DNA from: an uncultured Treponema sp.
GTDB taxonomy: Bacteria; Spirochaetota; Spirochaetia; Treponematales; Treponemataceae
Direction of reading: 5' to 3'
Assembly: GCA_900319625.1 (NCBI GenBank)
Contig: ONPD01000012.1
Span: 36,502-100,501, forward strand
Length of the DNA: 64,000 nt
Shown: positions 16,633-25,381 of the stretch, piece after piece
How the letters are laid out: every line of letters begins with the position of its first letter
Position numbering within the stretch: position 1 is the first letter of the stretch
Notes under the pieces: generated by a model
What the model saw: the letters and a program-made list of their open reading frames with translations, nothing else
What the model was told of the DNA's origin: nothing
The model's database searches: none
Translations under genes and position numbers: made by a program

Positions 16633-18013
16633 AGAAACTGATATCAACTTCCTCTGTACCGTCAGCTGACTTTTTCACAGCTTCTTTTTTCAGCTGGGCA
16701 ATAGGAATTGCCTTTTGTACGGCAGGTGCAGCTTCTTCTTTTTTATCAGAAATATTATTGTTTTCTGCAATGTTTTTTGCTTCTTCCATTGCATTTTCTT
16801 TCTGTTCAATTACTTTAATGATATCTTCTTTTTCTTTCTTTGAAAGAACGCGCAGGATATTCAGATTTTCATCTGTCTGAATTGTTTTTGGAGAACCATC
16901 AGCTTCTTTTTCTGAAAGCAGCTGAACTACAGGACATTTTGGATTTGCGTGATTTGAATCCACTACAACAGCAATTTTTCTGTTGGAAAGGTAAACGTAG
17001 GTACCGATAGGGTAGAGTGAAACCGTATATAAAAGTGCCTTTAAAACAGAATCATCATAAGCGTGCTCTTTGTTCTGTATCATTTCCAGAAGGGCGTCAA
17101 AAGTTGTTCTTTCGTCGCGGTAAGTTCGTGGAGAAGAGATTGCCTCGTAAGAACAGGCTACGGAAATAATTTTTGCAATTGGTTCAATCTTTTCGCTGGG
17201 AAGACGGCGTGGATAACCAAGTCCGTTTTCCTTTTCGTGGTGTTCAAGAACGCCAAGCTGAATTGGAGTCGGAAAGTTAAGATCCTTGAGAATTGTATAG
17301 CCAAAAACCGTGTGTTTTGCGATGTGGGCCCTCTGTCCCGGTGTAAGCTTTTTTGTGGTATTGTAAAGCTGAGGCGGCAGACGGAGCATTCCGATTTCAT
17401 GAAGAATACAGGTAACTCCAAGGTCTATCATTTTGGAAAGAGGCATACGCAGCTGCAGGGCAATTGCAATTGCAAGAACGGTAGAACGCATTGCATGGCT
17501 GACAATATAGTTTTTAGGACTTAAATCAGTATTAGGGGTGACTCTTAGAATATATCGTCTGTTTTCCTTAATAAAAACACAAAGCTGCTGAACTGTATCA
17601 GAAAGAGTTTCTTTATTGATTTCATTGTGGGTTGTGTAACGGTTGAACAGCTGTTCTATATAATTCATATATTCGTTGTAAACGTTCTGAACCGCTTCCA
17701 TACGTGAGCGGTCGCTGTTATCAAATAAATGCTGTTTTGAATTTTCAATAGCTTTTTTAATGTTTACGCCGATTTCTTCCTGGACTTTTTCCTGGGGCTG
17801 CTCAAAAACATCATCTTCTGTAATTTCAATATCACCTTCCAGTGAAACATTTCCGTCACATAGGAAACTTTCAAATTTCCAGGTATTAAGGGCTTTTATG
17901 AGAGAATCTGTAACTTCGGCGGATTTTGGAAGCAGAATAAAGGTGCTGTCTAGAAGAATGTCACCGGTAAAAGAGATGCCTGTTCTTAAAGAATCAAGTG
18001 TTACTGTTTCCAT
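16625..18013 (-). CDS. HD-GYP domain protein with substituted catalytic residues
   Basis: This 462-residue protein has an N-terminal DUF3391-like segment (1-60), an HD-GYP domain (about 165-330) and a charged, Lys/Glu/Ala-rich C-terminus. The hydrolase motif HDxGK is HEIGM at 205-209, so Asp is Glu and Lys is Met. The second motif is HHEKENGLGYP at 258-268, where the usual Asp before G is Asn. GYP is kept. Altered metal ligands suggest weak or no phosphodiesterase activity and a possible c-di-GMP-binding or scaffold role, which is inference. It has GGAG upstream, with wide spacing. Confidence 0.82.
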   Translation of the reverse strand: METVTLDSLRTGISFTGDILLDSTFILLPKSAEVTDSLIKALNTWKFESFLCDGNVSLEGDIEITEDDVFEQPQEKVQEEIGVNIKKAIENSKQHLFDNSDRSRMEAVQNVYNEYMNYIEQLFNRYTTHNEINKETLSDTVQQLCVFIKENRRYILRVTPNTDLSPKNYIVSHAMRSTVLAIAIALQLRMPLSKMIDLGVTCILHEIGMLRLPPQLYNTTKKLTPGQRAHIAKHTVFGYTILKDLNFPTPIQLGVLEHHEKENGLGYPRRLPSEKIEPIAKIISVACSYEAISSPRTYRDERTTFDALLEMIQNKEHAYDDSVLKALLYTVSLYPIGTYVYLSNRKIAVVVDSNHANPKCPVVQLLSEKEADGSPKTIQTDENLNILRVLSKKEKEDIIKVIEQKENAMEEAKNIAENNNISDKKEEAAPAVQKAIPIAQLKKEAVKKSADGTEEVDISFFN

Positions 18014-18089
18014 ATTTTTTTATTTATCTCCACTATATATTATCGGCAGAATGTTTAAAAAAGTAAACTAATCAATTCTTAAAAAACAA

Positions 18090-18255
18090 AAAAAAGACTG
18101 GAAAACCTCACACGCTTTCCAGTCTTCATATAAGTAAACAAAAAGGAATAAAGGCAAATCAGGTGTCTGGATGTCTTGCCCACCCGAAGTTCATCCCCAT
18201 TAATTTTATTATCGGGGATTAGCTTTTTGACTTTAGTATTTTTTGAAAAAAAAAT
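18090..18255 (-). ncRNA. Candidate small RNA on the minus strand ending at a terminator
   Basis: The perfect 10-bp stem AGACTGGAAA / TTTCCAGTCT (18095-18125) is followed, reading the minus strand, by nine T. No minus-strand coding gene lies upstream of it, so it would terminate a non-coding transcript of about 130-170 bases. That transcript contains a 6-bp stem ATCCCC/GGGGAT and a second structured part GGCAA...TTGCC. I tried SRP RNA, tmRNA and 6S RNA and could not match conserved parts of the first two; 6S-like remains open. Its 5' end is a guess. Confidence 0.35.
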
Positions 18256-18279
18256 AAAAAATTTTTCGCTGCTTTGCAG

Positions 18280-18308
18280 TTGACATATAACGTTTTTTTT
18301 TAGATTAT
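18280..18308 (+). promoter_or_regulatory. Sigma70-type promoter of the DUF4912 gene
   Basis: Perfect TTGACA (18280-18285), 17-base spacer with a T9 run, and GATTAT (18303-18308); TAGATT at 18301 is an alternative. The start codon is at 18319, so the leader is at most a few bases, and no ribosome site is present. Confidence 0.6.
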
Positions 18309-18318
18309 TAACTCCATT

Positions 18319-18984
18319 ATGGACGAAAAACAGATTAGTCGAGCTTACTTGGAAACACTTTCGTTTTCTGATTTGAGTGCGCTGGCAGATCGTTTTGGAA
18401 TTGATGTTCCTCTGGATCTGGACCGTCGCTTTTTAATAGCTGAGCTTTTAGAAATAAATGAAGAACTGAATCAGTCACAGGAAGAAATGATTGTATCTCC
18501 TAAGGCTGATTCTGAAGAAAAAGAATTTAAACTTCCTAAAAATTATAATGAAACACAGGTTTCCTGCGTGCTTGCAAATCCAGCCTGGCTTTTTGTTTTC
18601 TGGAACCTGGGAGAGTCTGACCTTCATATGCTGAAAGGTCTTGGCACTTATTCACTTAAGCTGCGTGTCTGTTCCCTTGAAAATCCAAAGGATCCTGTTC
18701 CGGAAGAGGCCTTTGAAATTCAGACTGTAACGGAATCTCAGGAGCAGTTTGTCCTCCTTCCAACCGGAAAAAAATATATCAGGATTGAACTTGTTTATAT
18801 CACACCAACTACAGGAAAAGTTCTGGCTTTTTCTCCGGTGGTTTCAATTCCTCAGGGGGCACCGGTAATCAATGACCTTCAGCTTGGCCGTGATGAGGAT
18901 AATTATTCTGAAATCATCAAGCTTTCGGGCATAAGAAAAATTTTGAAAAATCAATATAAAAATTACAGACATTCCTTTTCTTAA
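18319..18984 (+). CDS. DUF4912 domain protein
   Basis: The 221-residue protein has an N-terminal helical SAP/Rho-N-like part (SFSDLSALADRFGID, LIAELLEINEE; residues 12-55) and a DUF4912 domain (about 75-190) with the typical LPKNYNETQVSCVLANPAWLF opening and FVFWNLG. It ends in a basic tail. DUF4912 has no defined role and is often found beside GH57-like genes, as here, where the next gene starts 15 bases later. The pairing suggests a joint carbohydrate-linked function, by inference. Transcription is probably leaderless or nearly so. Confidence 0.75.
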   Translation: MDEKQISRAYLETLSFSDLSALADRFGIDVPLDLDRRFLIAELLEINEELNQSQEEMIVSPKADSEEKEFKLPKNYNETQVSCVLANPAWLFVFWNLGESDLHMLKGLGTYSLKLRVCSLENPKDPVPEEAFEIQTVTESQEQFVLLPTGKKYIRIELVYITPTTGKVLAFSPVVSIPQGAPVINDLQLGRDEDNYSEIIKLSGIRKILKNQYKNYRHSFS

Positions 18985-18999
18985 TCAGCGGGCATAAAA

Positions 19000-20598
19000 A
19001 TGAAAAAAAATATAGCAATTATAATCAAAGCGAATCAGGATTTTGTAAGGCATACTGAAGCTGACGTAAAGAAAAGTAAGCCGATTTTAAATACTTTCTT
19101 TGAGTCAATTTCCAAGGTTTATATTCCCCTTCTGGAAATGCTTGGAAAATTTGAAAGAGAGGGACTCCAGGTAAAAATCGGGCTTGTCCTTCCTCCAATT
19201 TTGTGTAACCTCCTTAGTGATGATTCTGTAAAAGATTTGTATCTTGGCTGGCTTGAAGAAAAAAATAGTCTTGGAATTGCAGAGCTTGACCGCAACAAGG
19301 ATAACGAAAAAATCACTTCAATCGTAAAAGCTGAAATTGAAAGAAATTCTGAGCTGAAAAATCTTTTTACAAATGTATTTTCACGGGATTTAGTTAAGTC
19401 TTTTGCTGATTTTGCAAAAAAAGGCTTTGTAGAGCTTCTCGGAACATCAGGAACTGATATTTTCTTCCCTCACTATGCAGATATGCGCGAAATTATTTCT
19501 GCTCAGGTGGAAAGCGGACTTCATTCTTACCGTCAGTTCTTTGGAAATATTCCTGAGGGCTTCTGGCTTCCGGATTTCGGCTATACACCGGGTGTGGAAA
19601 AGCTTATCAAAGCCTACGGATTTTCCTACACAATTGCTGATGCACGTTCCCTCCTTCTTTCAGAAAAGCTTCCCGAAAAAGGAATTTTTTATCCTGTCAG
19701 AACTGAAAATTCACTTGCTCTTTTTGCAAATGACCCTGACTGCTATGATGATGTTTTTGACAGCGAGGAAGGCTTTGTAAATCAGAGTGCTTACAGAAAC
19801 GAAAAACGTGATATTGGTTTTGAACTTCCGATCGAAAAGCTTTCTCCCCTTATGGACCAGAATGAAGTCCGTTTTGAGACAGGATTTAAATACTGGAACA
19901 GAAACTTTGTAAAGGGTGATGATAATTTAAATTATTACTCTGTGTCAGAGGCTGGTGAACAGGCTGAAAAGGATGCGGCTTCTTTTGTTCAGAAGCGAGA
20001 GGAGCTTCTGTCTTCCGCTGCGGCTTCAATTCCTGATTCAGATTTTGTAAGTCTTGTCTGCTGCTTTAATTCTGATGATTTAAGAAGCTGGAATGAGTCT
20101 TTAATCTGGCTTGAAAAAGTGTTAAGAAAATTCTCTGCTTCGGAGGTAAGGCTTGCCTTCTGTAAGGAGCTTCTTGAAAAACAGTATGAACTTGAAAAAA
20201 TCTCTCCTTACTTTTCTGCAGGAAACGGAACCGGTTATGGAGAGAACCTTCTTTCTAACAGAAACAGCTGGATGATGCGTTATATCAGAAAGGCCTGTGA
20301 AAGAATTGTAGATCTTTCCGACCGTTTCCCTAATGATACGGGACTTAAAACCCGTCTTTTGAATCTTGGCGCTAAGGAGCTTATGCTGGCCCAGAGCCTT
20401 AACCTGGCAAAAATGATTGAAAACGAAGATAACGCTGATTTTGCAATCAAACGCTTTAAGGATTCAATTGAGGCCTTTACAATTGTTTTTGATTCGCTTG
20501 GTTCAAATACAGTAAGTACAGAATGGCTTACAACTCTTGAACTGAAGGACAGCTTCTTCCCCTGGATGAATTACAGAATATTCTCTAAAAAGAAGTAG
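19000..20598 (+). CDS. GH57/DUF1957-like protein with both catalytic residues replaced
   Basis: The 532-residue protein has the length and fold marks of GH57 alpha-glucan branching enzymes: a barrel start (IAIIIKANQDFVRHTE), GFWLPDFGYTPG at 187-198, a helical C-terminal domain, and a DUF1957-like end. In active enzymes the nucleophile is Glu in the WLPE motif and the acid is Asp in the FDTE motif. Here these are Asp192 (WLPDF) and Asn357 (CCFNSDD), and the HAH start motif is KAN. Catalysis as a branching enzyme is therefore doubtful, while sugar binding may persist. It is cotranscribed with the DUF4912 gene. Confidence 0.78.
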   Translation: MKKNIAIIIKANQDFVRHTEADVKKSKPILNTFFESISKVYIPLLEMLGKFEREGLQVKIGLVLPPILCNLLSDDSVKDLYLGWLEEKNSLGIAELDRNKDNEKITSIVKAEIERNSELKNLFTNVFSRDLVKSFADFAKKGFVELLGTSGTDIFFPHYADMREIISAQVESGLHSYRQFFGNIPEGFWLPDFGYTPGVEKLIKAYGFSYTIADARSLLLSEKLPEKGIFYPVRTENSLALFANDPDCYDDVFDSEEGFVNQSAYRNEKRDIGFELPIEKLSPLMDQNEVRFETGFKYWNRNFVKGDDNLNYYSVSEAGEQAEKDAASFVQKREELLSSAAASIPDSDFVSLVCCFNSDDLRSWNESLIWLEKVLRKFSASEVRLAFCKELLEKQYELEKISPYFSAGNGTGYGENLLSNRNSWMMRYIRKACERIVDLSDRFPNDTGLKTRLLNLGAKELMLAQSLNLAKMIENEDNADFAIKRFKDSIEAFTIVFDSLGSNTVSTEWLTTLELKDSFFPWMNYRIFSKKK

Positions 20599-20763
20599 GT
20601 TGTCGTAAAAAATCCCCTGCAAATTTGCAGTGAACCTACGACAACCTCAAACTTTCGCTTTGCGAAAGGTTTGTGTGGCAATGAGCGTAAGGGGATTTTA
20701 CAAATTTGCAATGCACGTCACGGAACCTCAAACTTTTGCTTCGCAAAAGGTTTGTGTGGCAAT
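20597..20763 (+). repeat. Tandem hairpin repeats, family D, with an outer inverted repeat
   Basis: Perfect 11-bp arms at 20597-20607 and 20637-20647 (AGGTTGTCGTA) enclose the palindrome CTGCAAATTTGCAG (20617-20630). Two related units follow. Each has CCTCAAAC, a hairpin, GGTTTG, then GTGTGGCAATG. The first hairpin is CTTTCGC/GCGAAAG (20652-20668) and the second CTTTTGC/GCAAAAG (20733-20749), so one base pair changed on both sides. The region fills the gap between two convergent genes and overlaps the stop of the first one. Confidence 0.75.
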
Positions 20764-20777
20764 GGGCCGGGGGAGCA

Positions 20778-22079
20778 TTACTCAAACTTCAGGCTTTCCT
20801 TGATTTTTTCGTACATTTCTATCTGTCTTGTGGCCGTTTCTATTCCCAGTTTTGCGGGGTCGAAACGGCTGTCGATTTTTAAAACCTCCTGCCATTTTTC
20901 AATAGCCTGAGTCCATTTTCCCTGAGCGTAAAGCTTTAAGCCTTCCTGATAAATTTCATCAATCTGATCCTGAATTTTTCCCCGGCCCCTGTCGCCCAAA
21001 AGAAGCTTGGCCGAAAGACTGACACGGTTGAAAGGATTGAATGAAGATGTAAAATCCAGTGTGTAATTAAAGTTCATGCGGACCTTGTAAAACTCAAATT
21101 CAAAGCCGGATGAGAAGGCCGGGTTCGCGCCTTTGATCTGAAAGCCTGCAAGGAAGGAAAGGAAAGAGGTAAACTGAATCTGTAGTCCAACTCCCTCGTA
21201 TGGCTTGTAAATCCTTCCATTAAGGAGATTTAGAGGAATTTTAAAGTCCATTGTAATTGTAAGGGGCTTTATGATTTTAAATGAAAGACCTGAAGAAATC
21301 ATAGTCGGAAGGGCGTCATCCATTTTCAGGCCGGAAGAGCTTCCAAAGCCGGTGAAGGCAGCTCCAAGATTCTGCAGGGCAAGTCCGACCCTCAGGTTTG
21401 CATCCCGGGATGAATAGAATTTGAGGAAGTTAAACTGCAGCATAGCGCCAAAATCGGCCATTAAGGCAAGACCGCTCTGTTCAAGACCTGAGTTTGCAAT
21501 TATTGCATTTGTGTTGTTGTCGGTGTAATCCGGCATACCCCTCCAGCCGCCTTTAATTGTTGCACCAAGCGCTATTCCCTTAAAATTATAGCCCGCCAGA
21601 AAATTATAGGAAACATTAAAGCCGCCCGTAGTTTCTGTGTAGTAGCTTCCGGCTGCGCGTTCGCCGAAGAGGTTATATTCAGTGAAGGGAAGGTAGAAAC
21701 AGCTTATATAGGCTCCGATTCCCAGATTCTTGTTTCTGGTTGTAAAGGCCGCAGTCTCCATTTTTGAATCTGCAATCCACTGGTTGTGGAAAAGGGAAAG
21801 CTGGGTCTCCTTTTGAATTGAAGAGGCCGCCGGGTTGAACTGAAGAAAGCTTACGTCGTCGCAGAGCCCCGTATAGGCGCAGCCCAGGCTTTCTGTGCGC
21901 CCTCCAAAGGGAATTAAGAGTGAGCGGAAGGTTGTAGTACCCTCGTTAGAATCCACCTGCGAATGAAAGATGTCTGAGAGAGCGGAGGTGACGGAGGAAT
22001 AATCAATGGCTTCCATTCTGGAAAATGGAAGAGAAATGAGAAAGCTGAAGGTAGAAATCAGTCTTAAAATTCTTTTCAT
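20778..22079 (-). CDS. UPF0164-family outer-membrane protein, FadL-like barrel with C-terminal TPR
   Basis: The 433-residue protein has a signal peptide (MKRILRLISTFSFLISLPFS), the UPF0164 opening (TTFRSLLIPFGGRTESLGCAYTG and FNPAAS), and many alternating beta strands up to about residue 365, as expected for a barrel. The last 60 residues form a TPR-like helical unit (EGLKLYAQGKWTQAIEKWQEV). UPF0164 proteins are treponemal and are modelled as FadL-type transporters for hydrophobic solutes. It is divergent from the TPR protein gene, with 167 bases between, and has AAGGAAA before its ATG. Confidence 0.82.
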   Translation of the reverse strand: MKRILRLISTFSFLISLPFSRMEAIDYSSVTSALSDIFHSQVDSNEGTTTFRSLLIPFGGRTESLGCAYTGLCDDVSFLQFNPAASSIQKETQLSLFHNQWIADSKMETAAFTTRNKNLGIGAYISCFYLPFTEYNLFGERAAGSYYTETTGGFNVSYNFLAGYNFKGIALGATIKGGWRGMPDYTDNNTNAIIANSGLEQSGLALMADFGAMLQFNFLKFYSSRDANLRVGLALQNLGAAFTGFGSSSGLKMDDALPTMISSGLSFKIIKPLTITMDFKIPLNLLNGRIYKPYEGVGLQIQFTSFLSFLAGFQIKGANPAFSSGFEFEFYKVRMNFNYTLDFTSSFNPFNRVSLSAKLLLGDRGRGKIQDQIDEIYQEGLKLYAQGKWTQAIEKWQEVLKIDSRFDPAKLGIETATRQIEMYEKIKESLKFE

Positions 22080-22203
22080 TTTCCTTTTTTGATTACTGGT
22101 AACCTCAGATATTATATAATATTTTTTTAAAATATCACATCATTTCTCGGTTTTTTTATTTCATTATATAAGTATAAATTCCGAAAATATAAAGAGAAAA
22201 GTC

Positions 22204-22212
22204 TGCTATAAT
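22204..22212 (+). promoter_or_regulatory. Extended -10 promoter of the TPR protein operon
   Basis: TGCTATAAT is a full extended -10. The start would be near 22219, giving a leader of about 28 bases before the TTG at 22247. A -35 box is not evident, which extended -10 promoters tolerate. Confidence 0.55.
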
Positions 22213-22246
22213 ATGCATTGTAGAGTGTATGGTAGAGTGAAGAAAT

Positions 22247-25200
22247 TTGATTAAAAAAACAGCACTTCTGACATTTATATTTTTCCTCATTTCCTTCCGG
22301 ACTTTTGCAGATTCAAAAAATTATATTTTGAATTCCAATGTGACGCTGACTGAAATTGATCAGCTTATAAAAAAAACTGAATACGATGAAGCTTTGCGGC
22401 TTTTGAATATTTATATTGCTGCTAATCCTGAAAATTTTGATAATGCCCAGCGCCGCATAAAAAATATCCTGAATCAGAGACTTCAATATGCAGATCTTGC
22501 AGACAAGCTCATTCAGATGATTGTAAACGAGCCTGAAAACAGCAAGGAAATTTATGAAATTATTGCTCAGATGGAAAAATTTGAGCGTCATCCTTCCGAC
22601 GCAAATCTCCAGTTCATCGCTGATGTAAAAAAATCCGCAGAGTTTAACTATTTCCGTGCGGTATTTATGGACATTCAGAATCAGGCGGCGGAGCTGACTG
22701 CAAAAGAACAGTATGCCGCCTCAATGGAAAAAATCCGGGAAGGCTTCTGGCTTTACAAAGATGATTTTTATGAGCACTGGGAAAAGAATCCGGAATTTAT
22801 AAAAGCCAGTGAAGGGGTTCTTTCGGATCTGGAAAAAAATATTGCCCAGTTTGAAAGCCGGGATTACGTTCAGAAAATCAGCGATACGGTTCAGAAATTT
22901 ATAAGCCAGGTTAACTCAGATATGTTCAAGGAAGCGGAACTTACTTTTACTGACCTTCAGCGTCAGTTTATGGATTTGAATAAGCTCCGCCTTAAAATTG
23001 AAAAGGACAGCCGGGATTTTGCGGCTATTTTTGAAAATACCAAAAAGTTCGGAGCAGATGATACGGACGCCTCCTACCTCCCTTTTATGATTCATTTTGT
23101 GGACGGAATTGCCTCTGTAGAAAAAAGCGGACTTTTGGGAACTCTGGACGGCTTTTGGGATGCTCTGCTTTCAAAAATGAACCGGGCACTTTTCAATCAG
23201 GTTGCTAAGGCTTACAAAAATTATCAGCCTGACGCCCTTTCTGCAGCTCCCGCTTTTCAGCCTGTAATTAATTATGCCGGTCTGGAAAACAAGGTTATTG
23301 CCCTTTACAATATCCGGGGCGGCGCTTTCCTCAGAAACGGCAAGGAAATCAGCTTTGAAAATCCCCTTGAAGAATATAAAATCCTTTGTGATTACCTGAT
23401 TAAGGTTATCCGGGGAACTGAAGATTTCAAAAAGCTTAAAAATCAGCTTGTAGAATTTAAGGCAAGCCAGAATGCACTCATAGAAAGTCTTGGAGCTTCT
23501 GTAAGCGGAAGTGAAAAAGCTGTAAACGAACTTTTTGCCCTTATAGAAAAAATTGAGGCTTCCGGCGGACAAAAATCAGCTCATATGCTTTCTACCGCCG
23601 ACTGGGCCCTTTCCTATAATAATCTGGCTTCTAACCAATGGAGCGAAATTTCAGAACTCTACAGCAGTCTTGTTGATGACGTTTTCCTTCAGATTGAAGC
23701 TCTGGAGACTGAAAGCTGGCAGGCGGTTTCCCGCTCTTATATGAGACAGTCTGATTTTTATGTCAGCCAGGCAAGGCGGGCTGATGAAGCTGGAAAGATA
23801 TATTTTGAGGGCTTCTGTACAAAAATCGAAGAAGCTGATTATTCAAAAATAAAAAAGAACAGAAGCTTTGCTGTCGATTACGCTGCCTCTTATCAGCCTT
23901 CTCAGCAGGATATTGATACAGCCCGCGAACTGGGCCTTTATTTCCGTTATCCTGTTATTGCGCAGAATATTTTTGCCTATAATTCAGAAAATATTACAGG
24001 ATACCTTGCTAATCTTAATGAAATCCAGGCTTTTATTTCTTCTTCCTGGCAGAAAAACGAAAACTGGCTTCAAAATGAAGCAATTTCAAATATTGTCAGG
24101 GAGAATGATATTTACCTGAAGATCAATAAGGATATTCTGCTTGATATACAAAGGCTTTCTGAATCTGAAATTGCTTCCGCAAAGGCAAAAAGCTTTCAGG
24201 CAACTATGTTGAAAAACGAGGGAGACATTCGTTATGAGGAGGCTCAGGCCGCCCTTAAGAAAAAGGATTACAAGCTGGCAAGAAAAAAACTGCAGGATGC
24301 CCTTTCAAAGTATGATGAGTCGCTCGATAACCAGAATGATGAAGAGCTGCGCGCAGAAGTTGATAAAAAGCTTCTGGCGCTTGGAGAGCGGATTACCCGC
24401 GAAGAAAACGAGTTTGTTGTTGTTGAGGTGCGAAATCTTAAAACTCTTGCCAAGGATGCTTATTTTAACGGCCGCTTTGATGATGCGGAAAAATATCTTA
24501 ATCAGGCAAAAAGCCGCTGGGCTGATACCAACGTAACGGAAGATGAAGAAATCACAAATCTTATGAGCTTTGTAAATACCGCTGTTTCCATGAATACGGG
24601 ACGCGAAATTCTTCCAAGTTACCCTCAGTATCCTGAAATGTCCCAGCTGCTTGATATGTCCTATCAGTATTACAATTCTGGAAAGGAAAAATATGAAGCC
24701 GGAAACAAAAAAGAGGGGAATGCTGATTTGAACAAGGCTTTGCAGAGCATCCAGAAGCTTCAGTATGTTTACCCTTTGAACCAGGAAGCTTCAATTCTCA
24801 CTCTTAAAATAAATAAACTGAAGGATCCGGAAAAATTCCGTGAGGAATTCAGTCAGAAAATTGAAGCGGCAAAGTTTATGTGTAAGGGGGCTGACACAAG
24901 AAGGGAAGGTTATGCAAATCTTCTTGATTATGCACAGATTGAACCTGATTATCCGGGCTTAAAAAATCTGATTTATCAGACTGAAATTGAAATCGGAATC
25001 AGAAAAAAGCCTCTTGATAATTCTTCAGGTAAAAAGGCCCGCAGTCTTTATGATGAGGCTAAAAAAATGTATTCTGAAGCAAAGAGTGACAGAAAAAAGC
25101 TTGAAGCAGCCCTTGCAAAAATCAATCAGAGTCTTGCCTTGAATTCTGATGATAAGGACTCAATGAAGCTTAAGGACCAGATTACGACAAAAATCGGAGG

Positions 25201-25381
25201 AAGCGCCCCGACGGTTCTTTCTACCGAGGATGAAAGATTGTATCAGCTTGCAATTCAGCGTCTTCAGAACAATAATATTGCTGGAGCCGATGCAATTGTT
25301 ACAAAGCTTTTGCAAAAATCGCAGAATATGAATTCTCAGAAAATTAAGGATTTGAAAGTAAAAATAGACGCACGCTCATGA
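22247..25381 (+). CDS. Large secreted TPR-repeat protein
   Basis: This 1044-residue protein begins at TTG with a signal peptide (MIKKTALLTFIFFLISFRTFA). The rest is helical, with TPR-like units near residues 40-60, 660-690, 740-765, 845-870 and 990-1040 and long coiled-coil stretches; ARKKLQDALSKYDESL and FDDAEKYLNQAKSRW are clear units. It should be periplasmic. The function is not established. Its stop overlaps the start of the 1546-residue phosphatase (ATGA), so both are translated together; it may feed a signal to that sensor, by inference. ATG options near the start are out of frame or later than the signal. Confidence 0.75.
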   Translation: MIKKTALLTFIFFLISFRTFADSKNYILNSNVTLTEIDQLIKKTEYDEALRLLNIYIAANPENFDNAQRRIKNILNQRLQYADLADKLIQMIVNEPENSKEIYEIIAQMEKFERHPSDANLQFIADVKKSAEFNYFRAVFMDIQNQAAELTAKEQYAASMEKIREGFWLYKDDFYEHWEKNPEFIKASEGVLSDLEKNIAQFESRDYVQKISDTVQKFISQVNSDMFKEAELTFTDLQRQFMDLNKLRLKIEKDSRDFAAIFENTKKFGADDTDASYLPFMIHFVDGIASVEKSGLLGTLDGFWDALLSKMNRALFNQVAKAYKNYQPDALSAAPAFQPVINYAGLENKVIALYNIRGGAFLRNGKEISFENPLEEYKILCDYLIKVIRGTEDFKKLKNQLVEFKASQNALIESLGASVSGSEKAVNELFALIEKIEASGGQKSAHMLSTADWALSYNNLASNQWSEISELYSSLVDDVFLQIEALETESWQAVSRSYMRQSDFYVSQARRADEAGKIYFEGFCTKIEEADYSKIKKNRSFAVDYAASYQPSQQDIDTARELGLYFRYPVIAQNIFAYNSENITGYLANLNEIQAFISSSWQKNENWLQNEAISNIVRENDIYLKINKDILLDIQRLSESEIASAKAKSFQATMLKNEGDIRYEEAQAALKKKDYKLARKKLQDALSKYDESLDNQNDEELRAEVDKKLLALGERITREENEFVVVEVRNLKTLAKDAYFNGRFDDAEKYLNQAKSRWADTNVTEDEEITNLMSFVNTAVSMNTGREILPSYPQYPEMSQLLDMSYQYYNSGKEKYEAGNKKEGNADLNKALQSIQKLQYVYPLNQEASILTLKINKLKDPEKFREEFSQKIEAAKFMCKGADTRREGYANLLDYAQIEPDYPGLKNLIYQTEIEIGIRKKPLDNSSGKKARSLYDEAKKMYSEAKSDRKKLEAALAKINQSLALNSDDKDSMKLKDQITTKIGGSAPTVLSTEDERLYQLAIQRLQNNNIAGADAIVTKLLQKSQNMNSQKIKDLKVKIDARS

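Larger units (their letters stand above)
18014..18318. other. 305-bp intergenic region between divergent genes
   Basis: It contains no plausible protein gene. It holds a hairpin-plus-T-run on the minus strand (18095-18125), a small hairpin ATCCCC/GGGGAT (about 18197-18224), an A/T-rich stretch and a TTGACA promoter for the plus-strand gene. The GC-richer core at 18150-18205 is out of keeping with an inert spacer. Confidence 0.7.

Noticed and set aside
18126..18255. SRP RNA or tmRNA
   Set aside because: The conserved SRP tetraloop region (GTCAGG with GGAAGCAGC) and the tRNA-like ends of tmRNA are absent.
20597..20763. CRISPR array
   Set aside because: There are just two repeat units, their hairpins differ, and no spacers of uniform length or cas genes exist.
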